A DNA stretch of 9,939 bases from Acidobacteriota bacterium (GTDB lineage: Bacteria; Acidobacteriota; Terriglobia; Bryobacterales; Bryobacteraceae). Location: NCBI GenBank assembly GCA_947466555.1, contig CANIFK010000130.1, positions 1-9,939 of the forward strand, written 5' to 3'. Positions 1-6,538 of the stretch are shown here, in pieces. The notes beneath the pieces are model-generated. The model was not told the origin of the DNA. It did not search any database and saw only the letters and a list, made by a program, of their open reading frames with translations. Each line of letters begins with the position of its first letter. The stretch's first letter is position 1. A program made the translations under genes and the position numbers.

Positions 1-1959
1 GTCCGACGGGGGCGTATAGCCCTCCAGCAACACGGGCATCTGAAGCGATGCGGCGGTGTCTTCGATAGCCGTAACCAATTCCACATACTCGTCGGCGGAG
101 GCGATCGGAGGCAGGAAGACGTACATCCGGCCTTCACGGGCTTCGACGGCGAGCGCGGTACGGACCACTGGTCCGCCAACGGTCGGAGCCGCAGCCGTAT
201 CGGACGGTTTTTGCATCTGCGGCCGCGCAGGGCCACGCTGCATTGCCTCGAATTGGCGCTTGGGAATGGGCAAAGGATCGGTAGGGGCGAGCGGATCGAG
301 CGTCCACACCTGCTGCACCATTCCGGCGGGTTCCCAGGGGAGACGCTCGAGCGGCAGGCGGAAGCCGACCGGCGAATCGCCCGGCATCAGAAACAGATGG
401 CGGGACCGCAGCATCCACAGGCCGCTCTGCCACTCCGGACCATTCTTTCCGATGCCACGTTGGAGCGGAAGAACGTAGCCGACGGGTTGGCCGAGACCGC
501 GCTGGAACACGCGACGCAACCGATCTCGCTCCTCCGGTTCGTCGAGCTTGTTGTTGACCGGATCGACGTTGATGGGGAGATCGCGCTCCTTGGTGAGGTA
601 GGTCAACGGATCTTCGAACGCGGTGACGATGAAGTCAGTCCCGATCGCCAATCGGCGCGCCAGCGTTTCGGCGAACAACTGCGCCTGTTCGGCACCGAAG
701 CCGTAATCCTTGTGGGGTTCGCCGACCAGCGATTTGTCGTGCCAGATGGGGCGCCCATCGGCGCGCCAGTAGCAGGTGTAGGCCCAGCGCGGGAGTTGTT
801 CACCGGGGTACCACTTCCCTTGCCCGAAGTGAATCAGTCCACCAGGTGCGAAAGTGTCCCTTAAACGGCCCAGAAGTTCGCCGGCGAGCCGCTGTTTATT
901 GGGGCCCATGGCGGTGGTGTTCCACTCGTCGCCATCCATGTCGTCGATGGAGACAAAGGTCGGCTCGCCGCCCATCGTCAGGCGTACATCGCCCTCGAGG
1001 AGTTCGGCGTCAATGCGGTCACCGAGCGACAGGATGGCGTCCCACTGCTCGTCTGTGTAAGGTTTGGTGACGCGCGGATCCTCGTGAATGCGGGTAACCC
1101 GCATCTCGTGGTGAAACTCCACTTCGCAGGGGCTGACCAATCCGGTAACGGGCGCGGCAGTCTGCGGATCCGGAGTGGCGGCCAAAGGGATGTGCCCTTC
1201 GCCGGCGAAGAGGCCGGATGTCGGATCAAGCCCGATCCACCCGGCGCCGGGCAGATAGACTTCCGTCCAGGCGTGCAGATCGGTAAAGTCCTCGGAAGCA
1301 CCCGAAGGGCCGTCGAGCGATTTCACGTCCGGCTTCAGTTGAATGAGATAGCCGGAAACAAATCTAGCCGCGAGGCCGAGGTGACGGAGAATCTGGACGA
1401 GCAACCAGGCCGAATCCCGGCACGATCCGCTGCGATTCTCGAGCGTTTCCTCCGGCGTCTGAACACCGGGTTCCAACCGAATCAGGTAGCTGATTTCCGA
1501 TTGGAGACGCATGTTCAACTCAACCAGGAAATTGACGGATTGTTTTTTCTCCAGCGAGATCGTCTTGATATAGGCCGACAACAGCGGGCCCAATTCGAGC
1601 GTTTCCAGAAACGGCCGCAGTTCGCGCTTTTCCCAGGTTTCGTACTCAAACGGAATCTGCTCAGCGTACGGCTCCAGGAAGAAATCGAAGGGATTGATGA
1701 CGGCCATGTCGGCCACCAGGTCCACTTCAAGAGAAAACTCGCGGGTCGGCTCGGGGAAAACAAAACGCCCCAGGTAGTTACTCTGGGGATCCTGCTGCCA
1801 ATTGACAAACTGCTTAACCGGCTCTACCTTTAACGAGTAACTGACGATATGAGTCCGGCTATGGGGGGCGGGGCGAAGGCGAACGATCTGCGGTCCGAGC
1901 GTGACAGGACGATCGTACTTGTAGACGGTCTTATGATGCAGCGCAACGCGGATACCCAT
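1..1959 (-). CDS. Transglutaminase-like / DUF2126 protein, N-terminal 653 residues (3' end beyond window)
   Basis: The reading frame stays open from the ATG at 1959 to base 1, giving 653 codons without a stop. Related proteins are about 1,100 residues, so roughly the last 40% lies outside. Residues 1-80 look like the bacterial transglutaminase N-terminal beta domain. The transglutaminase/protease-fold core follows with a complete triad: Cys180 (in NRSGSCRDSAW), His229 (in DLHAWTEVYLPG) and Asp245 (in GLDPTSG). The DUF2126 region begins near residue 310 and contains LTMGGEPTFVS (327-337) and HFGQGKWYPGE (377-387). There is no signal peptide, so a cytoplasmic location is inferred. Its ATG overlaps the alpha-E stop codon (TGATG), which fits translational coupling; the only Shine-Dalgarno-like bases are a weak GGTGGG. 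The family is predicted to act as a peptidase or amide transferase with the ATP-grasp and alpha-E partners. The substrate is unknown. Confidence 0.93.
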   Translation of the reverse strand, partial: MGIRVALHHKTVYKYDRPVTLGPQIVRLRPAPHSRTHIVSYSLKVEPVKQFVNWQQDPQSNYLGRFVFPEPTREFSLEVDLVADMAVINPFDFFLEPYAEQIPFEYETWEKRELRPFLETLELGPLLSAYIKTISLEKKQSVNFLVELNMRLQSEISYLIRLEPGVQTPEETLENRSGSCRDSAWLLVQILRHLGLAARFVSGYLIQLKPDVKSLDGPSGASEDFTDLHAWTEVYLPGAGWIGLDPTSGLFAGEGHIPLAATPDPQTAAPVTGLVSPCEVEFHHEMRVTRIHEDPRVTKPYTDEQWDAILSLGDRIDAELLEGDVRLTMGGEPTFVSIDDMDGDEWNTTAMGPNKQRLAGELLGRLRDTFAPGGLIHFGQGKWYPGEQLPRWAYTCYWRADGRPIWHDKSLVGEPHKDYGFGAEQAQLFAETLARRLAIGTDFIVTAFEDPLTYLTKERDLPINVDPVNNKLDEPEERDRLRRVFQRGLGQPVGYVLPLQRGIGKNGPEWQSGLWMLRSRHLFLMPGDSPVGFRLPLERLPWEPAGMVQQVWTLDPLAPTDPLPIPKRQFEAMQRGPARPQMQKPSDTAAAPTVGGPVVRTALAVEAREGRMYVFLPPIASADEYVELVTAIEDTAASLQMPVLLEGYTPPSD

Positions 1960-2957
1960 CAGTCAGCGCCCACCGTTTGCGTCTGCTTCTGCTTCTGCGT
2001 CAACTGACGCAAAGCGAAGAAGTCGCGCTGCAGGGCGGCGCCAACGGCGTTCAATCGGAGTTGCAAACTATCCAGAAATTCATGTAGTCCAGAACGGATC
2101 ATCGTATCAACGTCCATTTCTTCCAACTCCCGCCCTAACTCACCGAGTAAGTTGACCGACTCGTACTGTGTGGCAAAACCGGCCCGGATCACATCCAACG
2201 AATCCACCGCGCGGGCGATGGAATGGCGGATTGACCGAGGGAAATCGGGGTCCAGCACCAGGAAGCCAGCCACGTCACGGGGCGTGATCGTGCCTCGTGT
2301 CTGACGGTACATTTCGAAACCGCTGGCAGACTTGAGCACGGCCGACCAAAGTAAGTCGTCATACGGTGTGCCAACGCTGGTGGCCGATGGCAGCAGCATA
2401 AAGTACTTCACGTCGAGCAGGCGGGATGTCTTGTCAGCACGCTCCATTTGGCGGCCCAAGCGGACAAAATGCCACGCTTCGTTATGGCTCATCGTCGCGT
2501 CGGTCACACCTTGAAACATGTGGCCGGAAAGGCGCAAGTCGCGAAAAACTTCCGGGGAGAGCTCCTCCGCCGGCTTTGCGTACTGCTCCTGAACGCGAAG
2601 ATAGATTCCATTCACGTGTTCCCACATCTCCGAAGGAATCGTCTCCCGAACCGATCGCGCATTCTCCCGCGCCGCGAACAGGCAACTCAGAATCGAGTTA
2701 GGATACTCGCGATCCTGCGCAAGAAAAGCGACGACCGTTTCCTGGGTCGCCTCGCCGTATCGTTCCTTGAACAGCGGCGCCTCCCCGCAAGCGTCGATCA
2801 ACGGCTGCCACTGATTACCGTCCAGCGGCAGATCCAGTTGCAGGTGGAGGTTCACCTCCAAGAGGCGGGCGACGTTCTCCGCGCGTTCCATGTAACGCGC
2901 CATCCAATAGAGAGAGTCCGCAACGCGACTGAGAAGCGGACGGGAATCAGTTGCCAT
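1959..2957 (-). CDS. Alpha-E domain (DUF403) protein, 332 aa
   Basis: This is an all-helical protein of the alpha-E family, which almost always sits beside a circularly permuted ATP-grasp gene. The N-terminus (residues 8-34) carries the family signature LLSRVADSLYWMARYMERAE. A second, related helix motif occurs at 163-184 (HFVRLGRQMERADKTSRLLD), suggesting internal duplication. No catalytic motif is known; a structural or partner role in the predicted peptide-ligase system is inferred. I chose the ATG at 2957 because GGAG lies six bases upstream and the protein then begins just before the family signature. An in-frame ATG at 2999 would add 14 residues that do not look like family sequence and would deepen the overlap with the upstream gene. 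It overlaps the ATP-grasp gene by 11 bases and the downstream start by one. The last residues are low-complexity (QKQKQTQT), encoded by a short repeat. Confidence 0.93.
   Translation of the reverse strand: MATDSRPLLSRVADSLYWMARYMERAENVARLLEVNLHLQLDLPLDGNQWQPLIDACGEAPLFKERYGEATQETVVAFLAQDREYPNSILSCLFAARENARSVRETIPSEMWEHVNGIYLRVQEQYAKPAEELSPEVFRDLRLSGHMFQGVTDATMSHNEAWHFVRLGRQMERADKTSRLLDVKYFMLLPSATSVGTPYDDLLWSAVLKSASGFEMYRQTRGTITPRDVAGFLVLDPDFPRSIRHSIARAVDSLDVIRAGFATQYESVNLLGELGRELEEMDVDTMIRSGLHEFLDSLQLRLNAVGAALQRDFFALRQLTQKQKQTQTVGAD
1976..2013. repeat. Nested inverted repeats at the alpha-E / DUF2126 gene junction
   Basis: TGCGTCA (1996-2002) is followed after two bases by its exact reverse complement TGACGCA (2005-2011). 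A second left arm, TTTGCGTC (1976-1983), can pair instead with GACGCAAA (2006-2013). The two pairings exclude each other. The element lies in the last codons of the alpha-E gene, 17 to 54 bases upstream of the next start codon, so it could affect coupled translation. The codons between the arms form a short TGCTTC repeat. The sequence is directly visible; any function is speculation. Confidence 0.4.
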
Positions 2958-4401
2958 TGTCGTCTCCGGCCAGAACCCAAGTATCTTTGCTGCCGCCACC
3001 CTGCGAGGAGTTCACCACGAGCGAACCCTTGCGCAACGCGACGCGTGTCAACCCTCCGGGCAGCACGCGAATGCCCTGCCTGCCATAGAGCACATACGGC
3101 CGAAGGTCGACGTGCCGGCCCTCCAACCGGTCCCCGATCAGTGTGGGAACGCGGGAGAGCGCCAGCGTCGGTTGCGCGATGTAATTGCGCGGGTTGGCGT
3201 TGATACGGTCGGCAAAGTCGTCCTGCTCCGCCTTGGTGGAATGCGGGCCCACCAGCATCCCATAACCACCAGCCTCGTTCGCCGCCTTCACAACGAGTTT
3301 GTCCAGGTTCTGCAGCACATGCTGCCGGTCGGAATCCCGCCAACAGAGGAACGTGGGCACGTTGGGAATGATGGCGTCTTCGCCTTCGTAGTAGCGGATC
3401 ATGTCCGGCACGTAGGAGTAGATCACCTTGTCGTCGGCCACGCCGTTACCGGGCGCATTGGCCAAGGTCACATTCCCTCGGCGGTAGGCGTCCACAATTC
3501 CAGGCACACCGAGCAACGAGTCAGCCCGGAACACTTCCGGATCCAGGAAATCATCGTCGATACGCCGGTAGATCACGTCCACGCGGCGCGGCCCGTGGGT
3601 CGTCTGCATCCAGACGATGCCGTCCTCCACGATCAGATCACTCCCCTGCACCAAGGGAATACCCATTTTTTGCGCCAGGAAAGTGTGCTCGAAATAGGCC
3701 GAATTGTACATCCCGGGCGTGAGAAGAACCACGACCGGTTTGTCTTCGCACGACTCCGGAGCCAACGATTGCAACGTCTCCAACAGGTTGCCCGGATAGT
3801 CATCGACGGGACGAACACGCAGCCCTTCGAATACTTCGGGGAACGTGCGCTTCATCAGATCCCGGTTACCCAGAACGTAGGACACCCCAGACGGAACGCG
3901 AAGGTTATCCTCCAACACATACAATTCGCCATCGCCGTGACGGATCAGATCGGTACCCGTGATGTGGCACCATACACCGCCCGGCGGGTTGATGCCGTGG
4001 ATTTGCGGACGGTAGGATGCCGCCGAACGGATCACCTCTTCCGGAATCACCTTGTCTTTCAGGATCTTTTGATCGTGGTAGATGTCGTCGATGAAGGCGT
4101 TGAGCGCGCGAATTCGCTGCACCAACCCACGCTCCATCCGTTCCCACTCTTTGGCCTGAACAATACGGGGTATCAAATCAAACGGAAAGATCCGTTCCGT
4201 GCCGGCCGCTTCGCCGTACACGTTGAACGTAATTCCCATCTGCAGCAACATGCGTTCAGCGGCGTGCTGACTGCGCTGCAGATGCCCCTCTCCTAACGAT
4301 TGCAACGTCTCCAAAAGGAGCCGCGCCTCCGGCCGTACGGTACCGTCGGCATGGAACATTTCGTCGTGGAACGAATCGGTCTGGTATGCGTCAAAAAGCA
4401 T
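2947..4401 (-). CDS. Circularly permuted ATP-grasp type 2 protein (DUF404/DUF407), 484 aa
   Basis: This is a predicted ATP-dependent amide or peptide ligase, cytoplasmic, of the circularly permuted ATP-grasp family; the length is typical. Characteristic segments are GTDLIRHGDGELYVLEDNLR (149-168), SGVSYVL (171-177), MYNSAYFEHTFLAQKMGIPL (231-250), VDVIYRRIDDDFLDPE (274-289), GGYGMLVGP (378-386), ARPT-like AQPTLALSRVPT (409-420), RHVDLRPYVL (429-438) and a C-terminal SSQGGGSKDTWVL (465-477). In this family the acidic residues of LEDNLR and the late DLRPYV segment are thought to serve the nucleotide/Mg site. Upstream of the ATG at 4401, GGGG ends six bases before it and GGAG eleven before it, supporting this start. 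It is the first gene of the operon and is followed by alpha-E with an 11-base overlap. The gene is intact, with no unusual composition. The physiological substrate is not established for the family. Confidence 0.95.
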   Translation of the reverse strand: MLFDAYQTDSFHDEMFHADGTVRPEARLLLETLQSLGEGHLQRSQHAAERMLLQMGITFNVYGEAAGTERIFPFDLIPRIVQAKEWERMERGLVQRIRALNAFIDDIYHDQKILKDKVIPEEVIRSAASYRPQIHGINPPGGVWCHITGTDLIRHGDGELYVLEDNLRVPSGVSYVLGNRDLMKRTFPEVFEGLRVRPVDDYPGNLLETLQSLAPESCEDKPVVVLLTPGMYNSAYFEHTFLAQKMGIPLVQGSDLIVEDGIVWMQTTHGPRRVDVIYRRIDDDFLDPEVFRADSLLGVPGIVDAYRRGNVTLANAPGNGVADDKVIYSYVPDMIRYYEGEDAIIPNVPTFLCWRDSDRQHVLQNLDKLVVKAANEAGGYGMLVGPHSTKAEQDDFADRINANPRNYIAQPTLALSRVPTLIGDRLEGRHVDLRPYVLYGRQGIRVLPGGLTRVALRKGSLVVNSSQGGGSKDTWVLAGDDNGN

Positions 4402-4470
4402 GTCGCACCCCGCTCCAACCGCTAGTCATGGCAAAAACCTCTCGGGAAAACGGTCTATCGGGGACCTTGC

Positions 4471-4498
4471 TTTTTAACACTACTGCACGCGGCGTCAA
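4471..4498 (-). promoter_or_regulatory. Candidate promoter for the ATP-grasp operon
   Basis: On the minus strand TTGACG (4498-4493) is followed after 16 bases by TAAAAA (4476-4471), matching five and four of the six sigma-70 consensus bases. It lies about 70 bases before the ATP-grasp start codon in the only intergenic space available to the operon. The -10 match is modest, so this is a candidate only. Confidence 0.3.
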
Positions 4499-4535
4499 AC
4501 TGTCCAATCGATAAATCTTATGACCCGCCTCTCCG

Positions 4536-4541
4536 TATAAT
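4536..4541 (+). promoter_or_regulatory. Candidate -10 box (TATAAT) for the ManD-like gene; possible leaderless start
   Basis: A perfect TATAAT sits in the 149-base divergent intergenic region and ends nine bases before the ATG at 4551. Transcription starting seven or so bases downstream would give a leader of only a few bases or none. No Shine-Dalgarno sequence is visible before the ATG (TAGTGTCTCC), which agrees with leaderless or near-leaderless translation. No convincing -35 box is present at the usual spacing (AAATCT at 4513-4518), so the promoter would need an activator or another sigma factor. Confidence 0.4.
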
Positions 4542-4550
4542 AGTGTCTCC

Positions 4551-5906
4551 ATGTTGCCAGTTTTGAAAGTGGGCTCCCGCCGGAAAGCGTTAGCGCTGAT
4601 GGCGGCCGCCCCGGTCGCTCTGTTTGGAGCAAAACAACCGAAAATCCGCGATGTCCGTGTGATCGCCACGGCGCCCGCCGGGCTCCGGCTGTCCATCGTG
4701 CAAATTCGTACGGACCAGGACGGCCTGCACGGCTATGGCTGCGCCACGTTCACCCAACGCGCCGATCTGGTGAACCTCGCCGTCGAACGATATTTGCGTC
4801 CGCTATTGATGGACAAGCCCGTTGGTCCGGTCGAGGATATTTGGCACGCCTGCTACAACAGTTCCTACTGGCGGAACGACGCGGTGATGAACAACGCGTT
4901 GAGCGGCGTCGACCAGGCACTTTGGGATATTCAAGGCCGGTTGGCGGGAATGCCCGTTTATCAACTCCTGGGCGGCAAAGTGCGCGAAGCGGCCGAGTGC
5001 TACGCCCACGCGGGCGGCGATGAAATCGAGCAGGTGGTGGAGAGCGCGAAGGTTCTGCAGCGCCAGGGCTTCCGGCACATCCGTGTGCAAGTGGGCGTCC
5101 CCAATCAAGCCGCCTATAGTTCCGGTGGCGGCCGAACGTATGGCGGCGGTCGCGCGCCGGCGGCGTTAGGCCGAAGCAAAACCGGCGCCCTGCACGACGG
5201 CCCCATGTTTGAGCCCGCCGCCTATATTCGCCGCACGTTGCGGATGCTGGAGAAAGTCCGAGAGGCGTTGGGTGACGACGTAGAACTGCTTCACGACGTC
5301 CACGAACGCATCCTTCCAACCCAGGCTTTGCAGTTTGCCAAGGACGTGGAACGGTTCCGTTTGTTCTTCCTGGAAGACGTTGTTTCGGCCGAGGACATCG
5401 GGTGGTACCGGCACATTCGCAAACAGACGACGACGCCTCTCGCGATGGGCGAACTGTTCAACAACCCGAATGAATGGCAGGGGCTGGTGCAGGAACGGCT
5501 GATCGATTACCTGCGCATCCACATGTCGCAGGCCGGCGGGCTCACGCCGTGCCGGAAGATCGCCGCGCTGACGGAGTCGTTCGGTGTCAAGACCGCCTGG
5601 CACGGCCCGGGCGATGTCTCACCGATCGGCCACGCAGCCAATCTGGCACTGGATCTGGCATGCCCCAATTTCGGCATTCGGGAGTTGGTTCCTTTCAACG
5701 AACAGGTGCAGGAGGTCTTCCCAGGGGCGCCCGTGTCGAAAGACGGGTACCTTTGGGCGAACGAAAAGCCCGGCTGGGGGATCGAAGTGGACGAAAAGGC
5801 CGCAGCGAAGTATCCGTTCGGCCACTCGGAGACAGGAGAACGACAACGCCTCAATGGCGGCTGGGGGACCGTTCACCGCCGCGATGGCAGCGTCATCAAA
5901 CAATGA
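4551..5906 (+). CDS. Mannonate dehydratase-like (ManD/RspA) enolase-superfamily protein with Tat-like signal, 451 aa
   Basis: Enolase-superfamily proteins abstract a proton alpha to a carboxylate, using Mg2+. The ManD subgroup dehydrates D-mannonate and some other sugar acids. Residues 1-30 form a twin-arginine-like extension (SRRKALALMAAAPVALFGA at 9-27) absent from ordinary ManD proteins; export is inferred. The capping domain follows (about 32-150), then the barrel. The expected active-site residues are present: Asp249 and His251 (LLHDVHERILP), Glu275 (FFLED), Glu301 (AMGELFN), His351 (WHGPGDVSP), Glu378 (FGIREL), and Arg178 (HIRVQVGVP) with Tyr189 as likely acid/base partner. A Gly-rich loop (190-203) is longer than in the family. 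Thr68 lies where ManD usually has Asn, and the C-terminus (DGSVIKQ) lacks the usual terminal Trp residues, so the substrate may differ. The start at 4551 gives a complete signal-like N-terminus. The stop overlaps the next start (ATGA). Superfamily assignment is firm; the reaction is uncertain. Confidence 0.88.
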   Translation: MLPVLKVGSRRKALALMAAAPVALFGAKQPKIRDVRVIATAPAGLRLSIVQIRTDQDGLHGYGCATFTQRADLVNLAVERYLRPLLMDKPVGPVEDIWHACYNSSYWRNDAVMNNALSGVDQALWDIQGRLAGMPVYQLLGGKVREAAECYAHAGGDEIEQVVESAKVLQRQGFRHIRVQVGVPNQAAYSSGGGRTYGGGRAPAALGRSKTGALHDGPMFEPAAYIRRTLRMLEKVREALGDDVELLHDVHERILPTQALQFAKDVERFRLFFLEDVVSAEDIGWYRHIRKQTTTPLAMGELFNNPNEWQGLVQERLIDYLRIHMSQAGGLTPCRKIAALTESFGVKTAWHGPGDVSPIGHAANLALDLACPNFGIRELVPFNEQVQEVFPGAPVSKDGYLWANEKPGWGIEVDEKAAAKYPFGHSETGERQRLNGGWGTVHRRDGSVIKQ

Positions 5907-6538
5907 GTTCCAATCGCGAGGTGCGTCAACAACTGGAGTTCGGCTCGGTCTGGCAGGACCGGGATTCGGTGGATAACTACGACGGGCTGGTGCGAGCCCT
6001 GCGTGGCGGCGGCTCCGATCGGGCCGGGATGGTGGAAGCGCTCGCCCAGTGTTTGACGGACTCGAATCTCCTGGTTCGTTCGGGCGCTGTGGCGGCCTTA
6101 CCGGAAGTCGTCCCGGAATTAGGCGCCGCCCGGCTCTGCACGCTGGTGCAACAACATCTAAACCTGTTCCAGGATGTGCGGCCGTCGATCCAGTTGAGCA
6201 TCGCGGACCTGGAAGAAGGCATGGCGCAGAGCATCGCCAAGGCCGCGGGGCCAGAGGACGCAACGGTGATCGAATATCTCCGCCAAGCGGTCCATCGCCC
6301 CTGGGGGAAGTGCCTACTCTTCCGCCTTGCCGCAATCGATGGCGAGTGGCTGTTGAACCACGCGGCTGAGCTTGTCCCCAAAGACTATTTCGGCGTGCTG
6401 ATCCCGCTCACGCCGGAACGCCGCCGGCGGTTGATCGCCGCTGTCGGTCCATTCCACGGGACGCCCTCGGAGTATTTCTGGAAACAGTTTCCGGAGACGG
6501 AAGCCGTCGAATTGAAACGGTTGCTCAGCGAACGCTGA
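5903..6538 (+). CDS. Hypothetical HEAT-like helical protein, 211 aa
   Basis: I do not recognise a named family. The ATG at 5903 overlaps the stop of the ManD-like gene (ATGA) and no Shine-Dalgarno sequence is visible, so translational coupling is likely. The frame remains open upstream to 5474, but that part lies inside the ManD-like gene in another frame and is not expected to be translated. The protein is soluble, with no signal peptide or membrane segment. Residues 41-90 resemble a HEAT-type helical pair (VEALAQCLTDSNLLVRSGAV, then LPEVVPELG), and later amphipathic helices at 104-160 continue the pattern. A basic stretch PERRRRL occurs at 171-177. HEAT-like solenoids usually mediate protein contacts; a partner cannot be named. 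A cytoplasmic product next to a Tat-marked enzyme is curious. The gene's end overlaps the convergent downstream gene by 14 bases. Confidence 0.75.
   Translation: MSSNREVRQQLEFGSVWQDRDSVDNYDGLVRALRGGGSDRAGMVEALAQCLTDSNLLVRSGAVAALPEVVPELGAARLCTLVQQHLNLFQDVRPSIQLSIADLEEGMAQSIAKAAGPEDATVIEYLRQAVHRPWGKCLLFRLAAIDGEWLLNHAAELVPKDYFGVLIPLTPERRRRLIAAVGPFHGTPSEYFWKQFPETEAVELKRLLSER
6525..6538. repeat. Near-perfect palindrome spanning two convergent stop codons
   Basis: TCAGCGAACGCTGA has six-base arms around AA. Its outer bases are the stop codon of the minus-strand gene (TCA, 6525-6527) and of the plus-strand gene (TGA, 6536-6538). A small hairpin could form on either transcript, but no T-rich tract follows on either strand, so it does not look like a standard intrinsic terminator. 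Confidence 0.35.

Noticed and set aside
211..1833. Plus-strand open frames at 211-864 and 1084-1833
   Set aside because: Both lie opposite the transglutaminase/DUF2126 gene, whose frame is unbroken with conserved motifs; the plus frames show no motifs.
3112..4296. Long plus-strand open frame (394 codons) opposite the ATP-grasp gene
   Set aside because: It mirrors the codon pattern of the well-supported minus-strand gene, is rich in His, Arg and Val without domain pattern, and has no family resemblance.
4452..4466. GGTC...GACC inverted repeat in the divergent intergenic region as an operator
   Set aside because: Four-base arms around a seven-base spacer are expected by chance in 149 bases, and no regulator gene is nearby.
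5474..5902. Upstream extension of the HEAT-like protein frame
   Set aside because: This part is fully inside the ManD-like gene, where that frame encodes the conserved barrel motifs. The ATGA start at 5903 is the natural one.
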